This document shows, piece after piece, positions 19,055-28,287 of a stretch of DNA of 64,000 nucleotides. The first letter of the stretch is position 1. Every line of letters starts with the position of its first letter. Source of the DNA: JBPRGG01 sp051418075 (GTDB lineage Bacteria; Bacteroidota; Bacteroidia; Cytophagales; Cyclobacteriaceae); the NCBI GenBank assembly GCA_051418075.1, contig JBPRGG010000089.1, forward strand, positions 62,001-126,000, in the 5' to 3' direction. The translations under genes and the position numbers were made by a program. The notes below the pieces were generated by a model, which was not told where the DNA came from, made no database searches, and was given only the letters and a program-made list of their open reading frames with translations.

Positions 19055-19639
19055 TCACCTTAATTTATTGCTTATGTCTGTTTTCAATCCAGCCACTCCG
19101 CCGGAAACAATGAATTTCATAACATCGGAACTGGGAAGGTCCAGAAAGATGACATTTTCTCTGGGAACAACAAATAAATTGCCGGAAAAATTATACGAAT
19201 GAGGCAGATAAACTGCCACTTTACCCGGTAGTCCCAGCAGGCTCAGATCTTCCTGGGTTATAAATCCCATCTTTTGCACACCAAAATCACCATTCATGGT
19301 AACCAGAACAGCCTGGTTAAACTTCTTTTTGTCTCCCACAAAAGCAGCCATTAAATCTTTCAGAGAGGTATAGATTAGATTGGCCAGGGGTAATTTGATG
19401 ATGAGTTTCTCCAGGGCATCAAAAATAGGCTTTACCAACAGGGTAGAACCAAGATAACCAAAAAAAGTGATGGTAACAATGATGATAAGAAGACCCAACC
19501 CAGGGACTTTTACCGGGATCAGGCTATCCAGCCAGTCTATACTGACAATAATGATATATATGGTTAAAGTAAGTGGTACCAGGAACAGTAATCCCCTGAA
19601 AAAATACTTTAGGTAAAGATTTATGGTGTACTGACTCAT
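19055..19639 (-). CDS. DUF502 family membrane protein
   Basis: 194 residues of the DUF502 family (two N-terminal membrane helices: about 12-30 LLFLVPLTLTIYIIIVSI and 47-66 GLLIIIVTITFFGYLGSTLL) followed by a soluble domain with the family segment IYTSLKDLMAAF and VYLPHSYNFSGN. Function unknown. Its start lies 82 bp after the nqrE stop, behind a terminator hairpin, and its stop is 4 bp before the phosphatase gene. Confidence 0.8.
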   Translation of the reverse strand: MSQYTINLYLKYFFRGLLFLVPLTLTIYIIIVSIDWLDSLIPVKVPGLGLLIIIVTITFFGYLGSTLLVKPIFDALEKLIIKLPLANLIYTSLKDLMAAFVGDKKKFNQAVLVTMNGDFGVQKMGFITQEDLSLLGLPGKVAVYLPHSYNFSGNLFVVPRENVIFLDLPSSDVMKFIVSGGVAGLKTDISNKLR

Positions 19640-19657
19640 GATCTTGTTTATTTAAAG

Positions 19658-19692
19658 GCCAAAAATAAAGGCTTTGCCATGAGACAAAGCCT
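19658..19692 (-). terminator. Intrinsic terminator closing the nqr operon
   Basis: On the minus strand AGGCTTTG (19692-19685) pairs with CAAAGCCT (19676-19669) around an 8-nt loop and runs into TTATTTTT. It lies 30 bp behind the nqrE stop, at the point where nqrF would be expected. Confidence 0.8.
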
Positions 19693-19721
19693 GCTATATT
19701 TTATGAATATGTTTCTGCGTA

Positions 19722-20333
19722 TCAGATAGATATCCCCATAAAAGACATAAAGGCGATTCCCATTAAACCAGTAAGAAGCATGGTGATACCTAATCCTTTT
19801 AGTCCATTGGGAACGTGAGAATATTTCAGCTTTTCCCGAATTGCGGCCAAGGCAATGATGGCCAGTAACCATCCAATCCCGGAACTAAAACCAAATACAA
19901 TGGATTCAGCCAGCATATAATCTTTCTGTACCATAAATAAGGAAGAACCCAAAATAGCACAGTTTACAGCAATTAACGGTAAAAATATACCTAAAGAGCC
20001 ATATAAAGCAGGTGAAAACTTCTCAATGATCATTTCCACCAATTGCACCATGGCTGCAATCACAGCTATAAACATGATGAATTGTAAAAAGCTAAGATCA
20101 ACTTCGGCAAATTGGGGACTGATCCAGGCCAATGCGCCTTCCTTCAGAATAAATTCTTTAAGGGCCCAGTTTGTTGGAACAGTGATTGTAAGTACAAAAA
20201 CCACCGCCAATCCAAGCCCCATAGCTGTTTTTACCTTTTTGGATACAGCCAAAAATGAGCACATTCCCAGAAAATAGGCAAAAACCATATTTTCAATAAA
20301 AATAGATCGAATTCCTAAATTAAAGAGCTCCAT
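19722..20333 (-). CDS. nqrE: Na+-translocating NADH:quinone reductase subunit E
   Basis: 203 residues with six membrane helices. It is a core membrane subunit of the sodium-pumping NADH:quinone oxidoreductase. The two half-motifs LGMCSFLAVS and AVNCAILG carry the conserved cysteines that, together with those of NqrD, coordinate the intramembrane [2Fe-2S] centre. Start ELFNLGIRSIFIENMVFAY is highly typical. It is 15 bp behind nqrD and the last gene of the operon; a strong terminator follows, without nqrF. Confidence 0.96.
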   Translation of the reverse strand: MELFNLGIRSIFIENMVFAYFLGMCSFLAVSKKVKTAMGLGLAVVFVLTITVPTNWALKEFILKEGALAWISPQFAEVDLSFLQFIMFIAVIAAMVQLVEMIIEKFSPALYGSLGIFLPLIAVNCAILGSSLFMVQKDYMLAESIVFGFSSGIGWLLAIIALAAIREKLKYSHVPNGLKGLGITMLLTGLMGIAFMSFMGISI

Positions 20334-20348
20334 TATATCATAATTTTT

Positions 20349-21017
20349 TTATTGTTCAACGTAACCAGTTTTTGTTCTTTGTACCCAGATAATTAATCCC
20401 AGGATAATGAAAGCACCCACTGAGTTTACCATCAATCCATTGGTGGGGAAATTATCAATTCCCACAGCTTCAAAAACTTTGAAGCCGAAAATGGATCCTG
20501 AACCCAGCAATTCCCTGAAGAAAGCAACAGCCAAAATAATCCAGGCATAGCCAAATCCACTACCTAACCCATCCAGAAGAGAGTCCCAGGGCTTATTACC
20601 CATGGCAAATGCTTCCAATCGTCCCATGATGATACAATTGGTAATGATCAGACCTACAAAAACGGTAAGTAATTTATACATGTCAAAATAGTAGGCTTTG
20701 AGTACTTCATTGACCAGTGTAACCAAAGTGGCAATGACAGCCAGTTGCACAATGATCCGGACCCGGTTGGGTATTAAGTTTCTTAATACCGAAATGATCA
20801 GGTTAGAAAATACAATCACAAATACCACCGCAATAGACATAACCAGGGTTGGTTCTAACTGAGTAGTAACAGCCAGTGCTGAACATATACCTAAAACCTG
20901 TACGGTAATGGGGTTGTCATCATTTAAAGGGTCTGTAACAAACCTTTTTCTCCTTTTGGAAAATAAAGGTTCGGCTGCTTTTTTAACTTCTGGTTTATCA
21001 ACAGTTCCTACACTCAT
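20349..21017 (-). CDS. nqrD: Na+-translocating NADH:quinone reductase subunit D
   Basis: 222 residues. After a roughly 30-residue soluble lead it has six membrane helices, pseudo-symmetric with NqrE. The cysteine motifs LGICSALAVT and ITNCIIMGRLEAFAMG are intact, along with the family loop NKPWDSLLDGLGSGFGY. It sits between nqrC (78 bp away) and nqrE (15 bp away). The N-terminal lead (KPEVKKAAEPLFSKRRKRF) is longer than in gammaproteobacteria but usual for Bacteroidetes. Confidence 0.96.
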   Translation of the reverse strand: MSVGTVDKPEVKKAAEPLFSKRRKRFVTDPLNDDNPITVQVLGICSALAVTTQLEPTLVMSIAVVFVIVFSNLIISVLRNLIPNRVRIIVQLAVIATLVTLVNEVLKAYYFDMYKLLTVFVGLIITNCIIMGRLEAFAMGNKPWDSLLDGLGSGFGYAWIILAVAFFRELLGSGSIFGFKVFEAVGIDNFPTNGLMVNSVGAFIILGLIIWVQRTKTGYVEQ

Positions 21018-21095
21018 AATATATAATGGTTTTTAACTGGATTCAAAAATAGAAATTTTCAATATTTTTTATTAACTGAGTTACAAGCAATAAAG

Positions 21096-21848
21096 TTAAC
21101 TTGTCACCGGTCCACCTTGTTGTTTAATTTTCTTAATATAAGCATCGTAATAGTCAAAATAATTTTTGAGCATATTATTCACACCCCTACCTGTAATGGT
21201 CGCTCCTGACATTCCATCCACATGATGAGGATCCAAAGCATCAGGAGGATTATTTTCTGCTTTTAGCATAGATACCGAAATCAAATCTCCCAGATCATTA
21301 TAGATCTTCTTTCCTCTATACCGATCCTGCACTTCAATGGTAGTGATACGGGCACCCAATCCTGGAGTTTCTCCGGCATGGGCAAATCTTGCCCCTCTTA
21401 CAGTTACCAGATCCGTATCCAGAGCAACATACCCCCAGATATTATCCCAAAGTCCATTACCATAAACCGGAAATATGTAAGAAAGTACCTGATCAGAATT
21501 TTCATCCTGGAAAATAAAAACAGGTAATAACCGACTGTCTACCGGGCGTTTAAATTGTTTTCCAATATCCACGTCTTCAGCTTCAATGGTTTCACCATCG
21601 GTATTGGTGTTGATTACCTCTCCATCAACATTTACAATGATCGAGGTGATCCTGTTATCATAGATCTCCAGAACGTCGTCTTCTGGTCCCAGTTCCATTA
21701 CTGCGCTCAATATTTGTTGCTTGGTATCCAGTTCTTCTGCTTTTAGCTGAGCTGGTTTCAAACCTACTGAAGCCAGGGACAATAACCCCCCGATTACTAT
21801 AGTAGTGATCAGGGAAAAGATTAAAATATAACCATTAGACTGTTGCAC
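21096..21848 (-). CDS. nqrC: Na+-translocating NADH:quinone reductase subunit C
   Basis: 250 residues: one N-terminal membrane helix (about 7-28) and a periplasmic FMN-binding domain. The covalent FMN site is the S-G-A-T-I-T motif (VDGMSGATITGRGV, around residue 216), where FMN is joined to a threonine through a phosphoester bond by ApbE-type flavin transferase. The segment FAHAGETPGLGARI is also diagnostic. Its ATG overlaps the nqrB stop by 14 bp, which points to translational coupling. Confidence 0.96.
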   Translation of the reverse strand: MQQSNGYILIFSLITTIVIGGLLSLASVGLKPAQLKAEELDTKQQILSAVMELGPEDDVLEIYDNRITSIIVNVDGEVINTNTDGETIEAEDVDIGKQFKRPVDSRLLPVFIFQDENSDQVLSYIFPVYGNGLWDNIWGYVALDTDLVTVRGARFAHAGETPGLGARITTIEVQDRYRGKKIYNDLGDLISVSMLKAENNPPDALDPHHVDGMSGATITGRGVNNMLKNYFDYYDAYIKKIKQQGGPVTS

Positions 21849-23031
21849 GTTGTAATCTCCTTTTTTTGTTTGCTTCTACAATATAATAATCAATTAACGG
21901 GGCAAAAACATTCATTAACAAGATAGCCAGCATTATTCCTTCCGGATAGGCTGGATTAACCACCCGGATGATCACTGTAAGAACGCCAATCAAAACACCA
22001 TAGATCCATTTACCTTTTTCGGTTTGGGAAGCAGAGACCGGATCGGTGGCCATATAAACTGCACCGAAAGCAAGACCTCCTATTACCAGGTGATAATGAG
22101 CCGGCAAAAGCATAAATTCATTGGCTCCGATCAAGTTAAACAGATATCCCATACCCAAAGCACCGATTACTACACTTAACATGATCTTCCAGCTACCTAC
22201 GCCTGTGGCTATTAAAATAATAGCACCGATAAGGATCATAAGGGTAGAAGTTTCGCCGATAGAACCGGGAATAGCACCCATAAACATGTTGCCAAAATCA
22301 TACATTCCAGGGTGCCAAAAACTATTCCAGGCTTGCATCACATTGGTAGAGCCTTCTGCAATGGTAGCTTCAGCTGCAATAGCCAAAGCTGTAGCTCCGG
22401 AATAACCATCTACCGGTTGAGCATCTCCCAGGTAGGTCCAAATATCTCCGGAAATCTCGGATGGATAGGCAAAATACAGGAATGCCCGGGCCAATAAGGC
22501 GATATTCAGGATGTTCATCCCGGTGCCGCCGAAAACTTCCTTTCCGATAATTACGGCGAAAGCCGTAGCCAAAGCCACTTGCCATAAAGGAATGGTGACC
22601 GGCATGATCAGTGGGATCAGCATTCCGGTAACCAGGAAACCTTCATTGACCGGATGCTTGCTGATATTGGCATTAACAAATTCTATGGTCAAACCTGTTA
22701 CATAGGAAACCACCACGATAGGCAGCACCAATTTTGCTCCAAGCCCAAACTTCAACCAAAAATCAGCTTCCTGTCCAATGGCCAGGTAATGCTGATGACC
22801 TACATTCCACATTCCATACAATAAAGTAGGAATCATGGCAATGACTACTGTCATCATCAACCTTTTCAAGTCTATGGCATCCCGTACTTGTACACCCTTG
22901 GATGAAGTAGTAGTATTGGGTGTAAATGCAAAAGTTTCAATAGCTTCATAGGCATAATAATACTTTTCAAATTTGCCCCCCTTCTCAAAATGCTTTTTCT
23001 GCTTATCTAATATTTTTCTTATAGCTTGCAT
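21835..23031 (-). CDS. nqrB: Na+-translocating NADH:quinone reductase subunit B
   Basis: 398 residues with about ten membrane helices; the largest membrane subunit, part of the sodium channel and carrier of a covalent FMN and riboflavin. The FMN attachment motif S-G-A-T-A appears as VDGYSGATALA near residue 213. Other family blocks are HPVNEGFLVTGMLIPL, GKEVFGGTGMNILN and MATDPVSASQTEKGKWIYG. It starts 6 bp behind nqrA and overlaps nqrC. Length is typical. Confidence 0.97.
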   Translation of the reverse strand: MQAIRKILDKQKKHFEKGGKFEKYYYAYEAIETFAFTPNTTTSSKGVQVRDAIDLKRLMMTVVIAMIPTLLYGMWNVGHQHYLAIGQEADFWLKFGLGAKLVLPIVVVSYVTGLTIEFVNANISKHPVNEGFLVTGMLIPLIMPVTIPLWQVALATAFAVIIGKEVFGGTGMNILNIALLARAFLYFAYPSEISGDIWTYLGDAQPVDGYSGATALAIAAEATIAEGSTNVMQAWNSFWHPGMYDFGNMFMGAIPGSIGETSTLMILIGAIILIATGVGSWKIMLSVVIGALGMGYLFNLIGANEFMLLPAHYHLVIGGLAFGAVYMATDPVSASQTEKGKWIYGVLIGVLTVIIRVVNPAYPEGIMLAILLMNVFAPLIDYYIVEANKKRRLQRATV

Positions 23032-23037
23032 ATCTAT

Positions 23038-24405
23038 TTAACTATACTGTATTAAATTAATCCCGTCTCTGATAATTTCCTGAATATTATGTTTAGACAC
23101 ATCTACAAATTCGCAAAGCGCCATATCTTCTTCTATTACTTCATATATTCCCAGTGCTTCCATGTCATCAAAATCTTCGGCCAGGATGGCCTTTAACAGA
23201 TGGGTAGGAAGAATATCCATAGGCATCACCCGCTCAAAAACTCCGGTTTGCACAAATGCCCGTTCTTCACCCCTGGTATTGGTGTCCAGTTTGTACTCAT
23301 GATTGGGATAAAGGAATGAAAACAAACCAAACGCCCGGTGGAAACTGACTCTGTCTTTAATAGGTCTGATCCAGCCCAGGAAATCATATTTGCCTCCCTC
23401 AGGAATCACTGTAACCATATGATCATAAAAACCCAGATATCCTTTTTCAGAGATCTTGGTACCCGTCAGCACATTTCCGGAAATATACCTTACTTCTTCA
23501 TCTGTTTTAATATTATTTTTGATCAGGGTATCAATGCAACCCCCGATGTAGGTTTTATAATATTGGGGATTTGCCACTTCAGAACCTACCAGGGCTATTA
23601 TTTTGGATGCATCATAAAGGCCTTCCAAAAATAACTTACCTATTTGTAACAGGCCAAATGGGTTGACGGTCCAGACAATATCACCTTTGTTAATTGGAGC
23701 CACATGATGAATTTGTACCCCCACATTTCCTGCCGGGTGCGGTCCGGAAAAATTACAGATCTGCACATTGCGGAGTTTGGAAAAGATCTGGGAAACTTCC
23801 TCATCATTACTTAACCCAATATAAATACTCCCTTCGGTGAATTTTTTGAGGATGTCTATACCAGCCTGTACATATTTTTCCTGGCCTTTCAAAAGAAAGT
23901 CATAATCAGGAGCTAAGGGACTGGAATCGAAACCTGAAATAAATATATCCCTTGGTGTCTCAGATGGGTCAGCAATAATACCAAACGGTCTCTGAATGAT
24001 GTTTGGCCATACACCACTGGCCAGCATATGGTTTTTAACTTCTTCCCGACTCAGATTAGGCAGATCAGATATCGAATGTTCCCTGTATTTTTCAAATTCT
24101 ATCTTTTTATCAGCCAGGATCACAATTTCCAATAGCTTTCTCTTTTCTCCGCGCTTAACCTCAATGACCTCACCACTGACAGGAGAAACAATCTTTATCT
24201 CCTCCTTTAACTTATCAAACAGGATTGGAGTGCCGGCTTTTACACTATCTCCTGCCTCTACCATCACTTTTGGCCGCAAAAGGTCGTGAAAATCTGTTGG
24301 TTTTACAGCATAAGTTTGAGGAAGAGGATTTTGAGAAATCTTTTTTTCAGCTTTGCCAGCCAGATTTAAATTAAACCCTTTTTTAAGCTTTATTACGTTT
24401 GACAT
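23038..24405 (-). CDS. nqrA: Na+-translocating NADH:quinone reductase subunit A
   Basis: 455-residue soluble subunit, first gene of the operon. The opening KLKKGFNLNLAGKAEKKI is the standard NqrA start, and the later stretches SGPHPAGNVGVQIHHV and FSFLYPNHEYKLDTNTRGEERAFVQTG are conserved. It sits on the cytosolic side of the complex and carries no cofactor of its own. A TAnnTTTG element lies 43-50 bp upstream of the ATG. Confidence 0.96.
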   Translation of the reverse strand: MSNVIKLKKGFNLNLAGKAEKKISQNPLPQTYAVKPTDFHDLLRPKVMVEAGDSVKAGTPILFDKLKEEIKIVSPVSGEVIEVKRGEKRKLLEIVILADKKIEFEKYREHSISDLPNLSREEVKNHMLASGVWPNIIQRPFGIIADPSETPRDIFISGFDSSPLAPDYDFLLKGQEKYVQAGIDILKKFTEGSIYIGLSNDEEVSQIFSKLRNVQICNFSGPHPAGNVGVQIHHVAPINKGDIVWTVNPFGLLQIGKLFLEGLYDASKIIALVGSEVANPQYYKTYIGGCIDTLIKNNIKTDEEVRYISGNVLTGTKISEKGYLGFYDHMVTVIPEGGKYDFLGWIRPIKDRVSFHRAFGLFSFLYPNHEYKLDTNTRGEERAFVQTGVFERVMPMDILPTHLLKAILAEDFDDMEALGIYEVIEEDMALCEFVDVSKHNIQEIIRDGINLIQYS

Positions 24406-24447
24406 TTTAATAAATTAGCCACTAATTCAATTTGAACAAAAACGTCG

Positions 24448-24455
24448 CAAAATTA
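24448..24455 (-). promoter_or_regulatory. -7 element upstream of nqrA
   Basis: On the minus strand TAATTTTG followed by CG fits TAnnTTTG; no clean -33 TTTG at 19 bp. Confidence 0.5.
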
Positions 24456-24559
24456 ATAAATTTTTGATCAATTAAAATTTTATTTCATGATTTGTAAACC
24501 GAAATCTTTTACTGTAAATTTTAGTTTCCTGAAATTTTGCTAATAAACTACAAGTTTAC

Positions 24560-25456
24560 TTAAGTTGTTATCAATTTCTGGTCAAAATTTTCAATAAATC
24601 TGGCTACTTTTTCCATCAGCCACATGGGTGTGGATGTGGCACCACAAATGCCTACAGCATCATTTTTACCAAACCATGCCGGCAGCAGGTCCTGCTCATC
24701 TTCTATGAAATAACTACGGGAATTATTTTTCAGGCATACTTCAAACAAGGCTCTGCCATTGGAGCTTTTTTTTCCGCTGACAAATAAGATGACATCATTA
24801 TCCCTGGAAAAACGAACCAATTGGGGTTCCCGGTTAGAAACCTGCCGGCAAATACTGTCATTGGCATCAAAATCATCACATCCTCCTTCTCCCCGGATCT
24901 GGGTGATTCTTTCTTCTATGATTGACTTGATCCGGTAAAATCCTTCAGTACTTTTAGTGGTCTGGCTGAATAAAGATATGGGTTTGCTGTAATCCAACTG
25001 ATCCAGGTCCTTTTCCGTAGTCACAATGATGGCCCGTTCATCGGTTTGTCCGGCCAGGCCGATTACTTCAGCATGACCTTTTTTACCGTAGATCACTATC
25101 TGTCCTTTACCTTTACTTATTTTGTCATAGGCATTCTTCACCCGGTTCTGTAATTTTAGAACCACCGGGCAGGAGGCATCAATTAATTCTATGTTGTTTT
25201 CAAGGGCAGTTCTGTATGTTTCCGGCGGTTCACCATGAGCCCTGATCAGTACCTTGCAATTTTTTAGCTGTTTAAGCTCTTCCCTGGATATGATCTTCAA
25301 TCCTTTGTTTTCCAGCCGTTTGACTTCGCGGTCATTGTGCACAATATCACCCAGGCAATACAACACATCGATGTTTTCCATCTCATCTTCCGCCATTTTG
25401 ATGGCAAATTCTACCCCAAAACAATATCCTGAATTACTGTCAATGGTCACCTTCAT
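24560..25456 (-). CDS. ispH: 4-hydroxy-3-methylbut-2-enyl diphosphate reductase
   Basis: 298 residues. IspH/LytB performs the last step of the MEP isoprenoid pathway, reducing HMBPP to IPP and DMAPP with a [4Fe-4S] cluster. The three cluster cysteines are Cys12 (SGYCFGV), Cys96 (DASCPVV) and Cys203 (DSICRQVSNRE); the histidine and glutamate of RAHGEPP and the T-x-x-T/S substrate region are present. It follows cmk by 20 bp on the same strand, an association also known in other bacteria (ispH with cmk and rpsA). Confidence 0.96.
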   Translation of the reverse strand: MKVTIDSNSGYCFGVEFAIKMAEDEMENIDVLYCLGDIVHNDREVKRLENKGLKIISREELKQLKNCKVLIRAHGEPPETYRTALENNIELIDASCPVVLKLQNRVKNAYDKISKGKGQIVIYGKKGHAEVIGLAGQTDERAIIVTTEKDLDQLDYSKPISLFSQTTKSTEGFYRIKSIIEERITQIRGEGGCDDFDANDSICRQVSNREPQLVRFSRDNDVILFVSGKKSSNGRALFEVCLKNNSRSYFIEDEQDLLPAWFGKNDAVGICGATSTPMWLMEKVARFIENFDQKLITT

Positions 25457-25476
25457 TTGTTCAAAAGCTTAATTAT

Positions 25477-26157
25477 TTATTGGTTTATTTTAAGTTTCGC
25501 CAATGAAACGATCCTGTCAACCTGTTGGTTAAAACTTAAATGGGTCGTATCGATCTCAATGGCATCTTTTGTTTTAATCAAAGGACTCCGGTCCCGGGTG
25601 GAATCCATAAGATCCCGCTTTTTCAGGTTCTTTTCCACTGTTTCCAGATCCTCCATGACTCCCTCCTGATTTAGTTCCTGTAGCCTTCTCTGAGCTCTTA
25701 TCTTCACATCAGCTGTCATAAAAATTTTCAACTCGGCCCGGGGAAATACCACAGATCCAACATCCCTTCCATCCATTACCACACCACCTCTGGAAGCAAT
25801 ATCCCTTTGTTTTTTGACCAAAACCTGCCTGACCTCCTGAATGGCGCTAATCCTGCTAACCTGCTGTGTGATCCTCATACTGCGTATTTCATTTTCAACT
25901 ACTTTACCATTCAATTTGGTTTCATATCTCTCCTTATCCTTGCTATAGTTGAAATCAATCTTTATTAGATCCAAGGCATTTTTAACCTGGGTCAGATCAT
26001 CCGGTTTTATATCATTTTCTATGAAATATAGAGTTACAGCCCGGTACATTGCTCCGGAATCTATATAGGTATAACCCAATTTGCTGGCTACAGTTTTAGC
26101 GGTAGAGCTTTTGCCAGTACCAGAGTAGCCATCAATGGCTATGACGATTTCTTTCAT
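25477..26157 (-). CDS. cmk: Cytidylate kinase
   Basis: 226 residues; phosphorylates CMP and dCMP with ATP in the cytosol. P-loop GYSGTGKSS at residues 9-17, the CMP-binding stretch YIDSGAMYRAVTLY, the block VVMDGRDVGSVVFP, and the C-terminal lid with RDLMDSTRDRSPL are all in the expected order. It lies between the small lipoprotein gene (30 bp upstream) and ispH (20 bp downstream), forming a likely three-gene transcript. Confidence 0.96.
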   Translation of the reverse strand: MKEIVIAIDGYSGTGKSSTAKTVASKLGYTYIDSGAMYRAVTLYFIENDIKPDDLTQVKNALDLIKIDFNYSKDKERYETKLNGKVVENEIRSMRITQQVSRISAIQEVRQVLVKKQRDIASRGGVVMDGRDVGSVVFPRAELKIFMTADVKIRAQRRLQELNQEGVMEDLETVEKNLKKRDLMDSTRDRSPLIKTKDAIEIDTTHLSFNQQVDRIVSLAKLKINQ

Positions 26158-26187
26158 AGAAAGGGAAATTCAAAACATGCAAATTTA

Positions 26188-26325
26188 CTAACAATCCTTA
26201 ATTGGACAAGGTATGGGGCCTCGTTTTGGTATACTTCTTCCTTTGGTATGGCTGGATTTACAACCGGAAAATGTCATACCTGCGGTAAAAACAAGGATTA
26301 AGATGATTCTAGCGGTCTTTTTCAA
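26188..26325 (-). CDS. Small lipoprotein, 45 residues
   Basis: An open frame read by eye: TTG start, then a basic n-region (KKTARI), a hydrophobic core (ILILVFTAG) and a lipobox F-S-G-C, leaving only 21-22 residues of mature lipoprotein that end in GPIPCPIKDC. Size and Lys-rich n-region are classic for a type II signal peptide. A stop codon lies a short way upstream and no ATG precedes the signal, so TTG at 26323-26325 is the only plausible start. It precedes cmk by 30 bp on the same strand. The cysteine-containing tail looks conserved in type, but the function is unknown. Confidence 0.6.
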   Translation of the reverse strand: MKKTARIILILVFTAGMTFSGCKSSHTKGRSIPKRGPIPCPIKDC

Positions 26326-26437
26326 AATAATAATGTTTGATTTATACAAAATATATTATCAAATTTATAAAAATCTTATTCTAAATTTTTATTTTCTAAC
26401 GATCATTGCCATTTTCTATTGAATTAAATCTGAAAAA

Positions 26438-28066
26438 ATGCCACATACAAACGGATACATTGTTGATATTGAAAACCAAAAGATATTTGCTGGTTTGGTA
26501 GAGTTTGACCAGGGAAGGATCATACGCATCGAGCCGGCTGAAAAAGTGGCAGATCAATATATCTTACCCGGATTTATTGATGCCCATGTACATATTGAAA
26601 GCTCCATGCTGCCCCCGGCTGAGTTTGCCCGGCTGGCCGTAGTACACGGAACAGTAGCCACTGTTTCAGACCCACATGAAATTGCCAACGTTTCCGGAAT
26701 AGAAGGCATCAGATATATGCTGGAAGATGCCGCAAAAGTAAATTTTAAATTTCATTTTGGTGCTCCATCCTGTGTGCCTGCTACTGGATTCGAGACTGCC
26801 GGAGCCAGTCTTACTGCCGATCAGGTCGAAGTGCTGTTTAGGGATTATCAAATTGGCTATCTGGCCGAAATGATGAATTGGCCTGGTGTGTTGCAAAAAG
26901 ACCCGGAAGTAATGGAAAAGATCAGTCTGGCCCAAAAATACCAGGTCCCGATAGATGGGCATGCTCCCGGACTTGCTGGTGATGATGCGATTCAATATAT
27001 AAAAGCCGGTATTTCCACCGATCATGAATGTTTCAAGGTAGATGAAGCTATTCACAAACTAAAAAGTGGTATGAAAATTCTGATCCGGGAAGGAAGCGCA
27101 GCCAGAAACTTCGAGGAATTGCATGGTTTGATATTCAGTTATGCCAATGAGCTGATGTTTTGTTCAGATGACAAGCACCCGGACAGCCTGGTGGAAGGTC
27201 ATATTAATGATTTGGTCAAGAAATCAATTGCCAAAGGTATAGACCTGTTTAAAGTATTGAAAGTAGCTTGTGTAAATCCGGTAAAACATTATCAGTTGCC
27301 GGTAGGATTATTAAGTATAGGTGACCCGGCTGATTTTTTGGTGGTGGATAGCCTGATTGATTTTAATGTGCTAAAAACCTACATCAATGGGCAGCTGGTA
27401 GCGGAAAATGGTCAGTCACATTTAGTAAATCCAGGTTCACAATTGATCAATAACTTTCATACCAGCACTGTAAGCAGGGATGATTTTACACTGAAACATC
27501 CAGCCACCCGGATCAGGGTTATTGAAGCCAGGGATGAACAGCTTATTACCAAGCAGGTAGAGGCGGAATTAAGACCAGATGAAACAGGAGCACTTCAATC
27601 AGATACGGAAAGGGATATCCTTAAATTTGCCGTGGTTAACCGCTACCAAAAGACGGCTCCGGCCACAGCTTTTATCAAAAATTTTGGATTGGAAAAAGGT
27701 GCTATTGCTTCATCAGTGGCGCATGACTCTCATAATATTGTGGCAGTAGGGGTAGATGATGAGTCTATGGCCCAGGCAGTTAATCTGATCATTGACCAAA
27801 AGGGAGGTATTGCAGCAGTTGATGGATCTCAAGAAAAGATTTTACCCTTACCCATTGCCGGCCTGATGTCTGATCAAGATGGTTATCAGGTGGCTAAAAC
27901 CTACCAGGAACTGGATCAAATGGCCAAAAATATGGGCAGTAAGCTGGTTGCTCCGTTTATGACTTTGTCCTTTATGGCCCTGCTGGTAATTCCAGAACTC
28001 AAACTTAGTGACCAGGGTCTTTTTGATGGTAAATCTTTTAAATTTACAGACCTTTACCTCAAATGA
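26438..28066 (+). CDS. ade: Adenine deaminase
   Basis: 542-residue amidohydrolase that converts adenine to hypoxanthine in purine salvage. The metal-binding start of the TIM barrel reads LPGFIDAHVHIESSM, followed by HGTVATVSDPHEIANVSG, later STDHECF and the block ELMFCSDDKHPDSL. The C-terminal adenine deaminase domain (VAHDSHNIVAVG, the G-G-I-A segment) is present. Length and layout fit the AdeC type rather than the adenosine-deaminase-like enzymes. Divergent from the small lipoprotein-cmk-ispH group. Confidence 0.95.
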   Translation: MPHTNGYIVDIENQKIFAGLVEFDQGRIIRIEPAEKVADQYILPGFIDAHVHIESSMLPPAEFARLAVVHGTVATVSDPHEIANVSGIEGIRYMLEDAAKVNFKFHFGAPSCVPATGFETAGASLTADQVEVLFRDYQIGYLAEMMNWPGVLQKDPEVMEKISLAQKYQVPIDGHAPGLAGDDAIQYIKAGISTDHECFKVDEAIHKLKSGMKILIREGSAARNFEELHGLIFSYANELMFCSDDKHPDSLVEGHINDLVKKSIAKGIDLFKVLKVACVNPVKHYQLPVGLLSIGDPADFLVVDSLIDFNVLKTYINGQLVAENGQSHLVNPGSQLINNFHTSTVSRDDFTLKHPATRIRVIEARDEQLITKQVEAELRPDETGALQSDTERDILKFAVVNRYQKTAPATAFIKNFGLEKGAIASSVAHDSHNIVAVGVDDESMAQAVNLIIDQKGGIAAVDGSQEKILPLPIAGLMSDQDGYQVAKTYQELDQMAKNMGSKLVAPFMTLSFMALLVIPELKLSDQGLFDGKSFKFTDLYLK

Positions 28067-28219
28067 GAAGTAGATTAAATAATTATTAACTTTTTAGTCG
28101 GCCGGAAGTGGCGATAAATAAAAAACAACATTAAATCCAGTCATTGTGCAATAATCAAGGTCTTGATATTTAATAAGTCCATCATTACTTTGGTAAAGCA
28201 AATCAATTTATTTAAAATA

Positions 28220-28250
28220 TTTGTTTTAGAGTACATCATTTGTACTTTTG
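28220..28250 (+). promoter_or_regulatory. Bacteroidetes promoter of gapA (TTTG-N19-TAnnTTTG)
   Basis: TTTG at 28220-28223 and TACTTTTG at 28243-28250 are spaced by exactly 19 bp, a textbook match to the phylum's -33/-7 consensus. The expected transcript start is near 28257, giving a leader of about 30 nt. Confidence 0.8.
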
Positions 28251-28287
28251 CACAAAATTTATTTTTCAAACTTAAACATATACTAAT

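Noticed and set aside
28067..28219. Possible regulatory RNA before gapA
   Set aside because: No conserved riboswitch motif; the mapped promoter leaves only a short leader.
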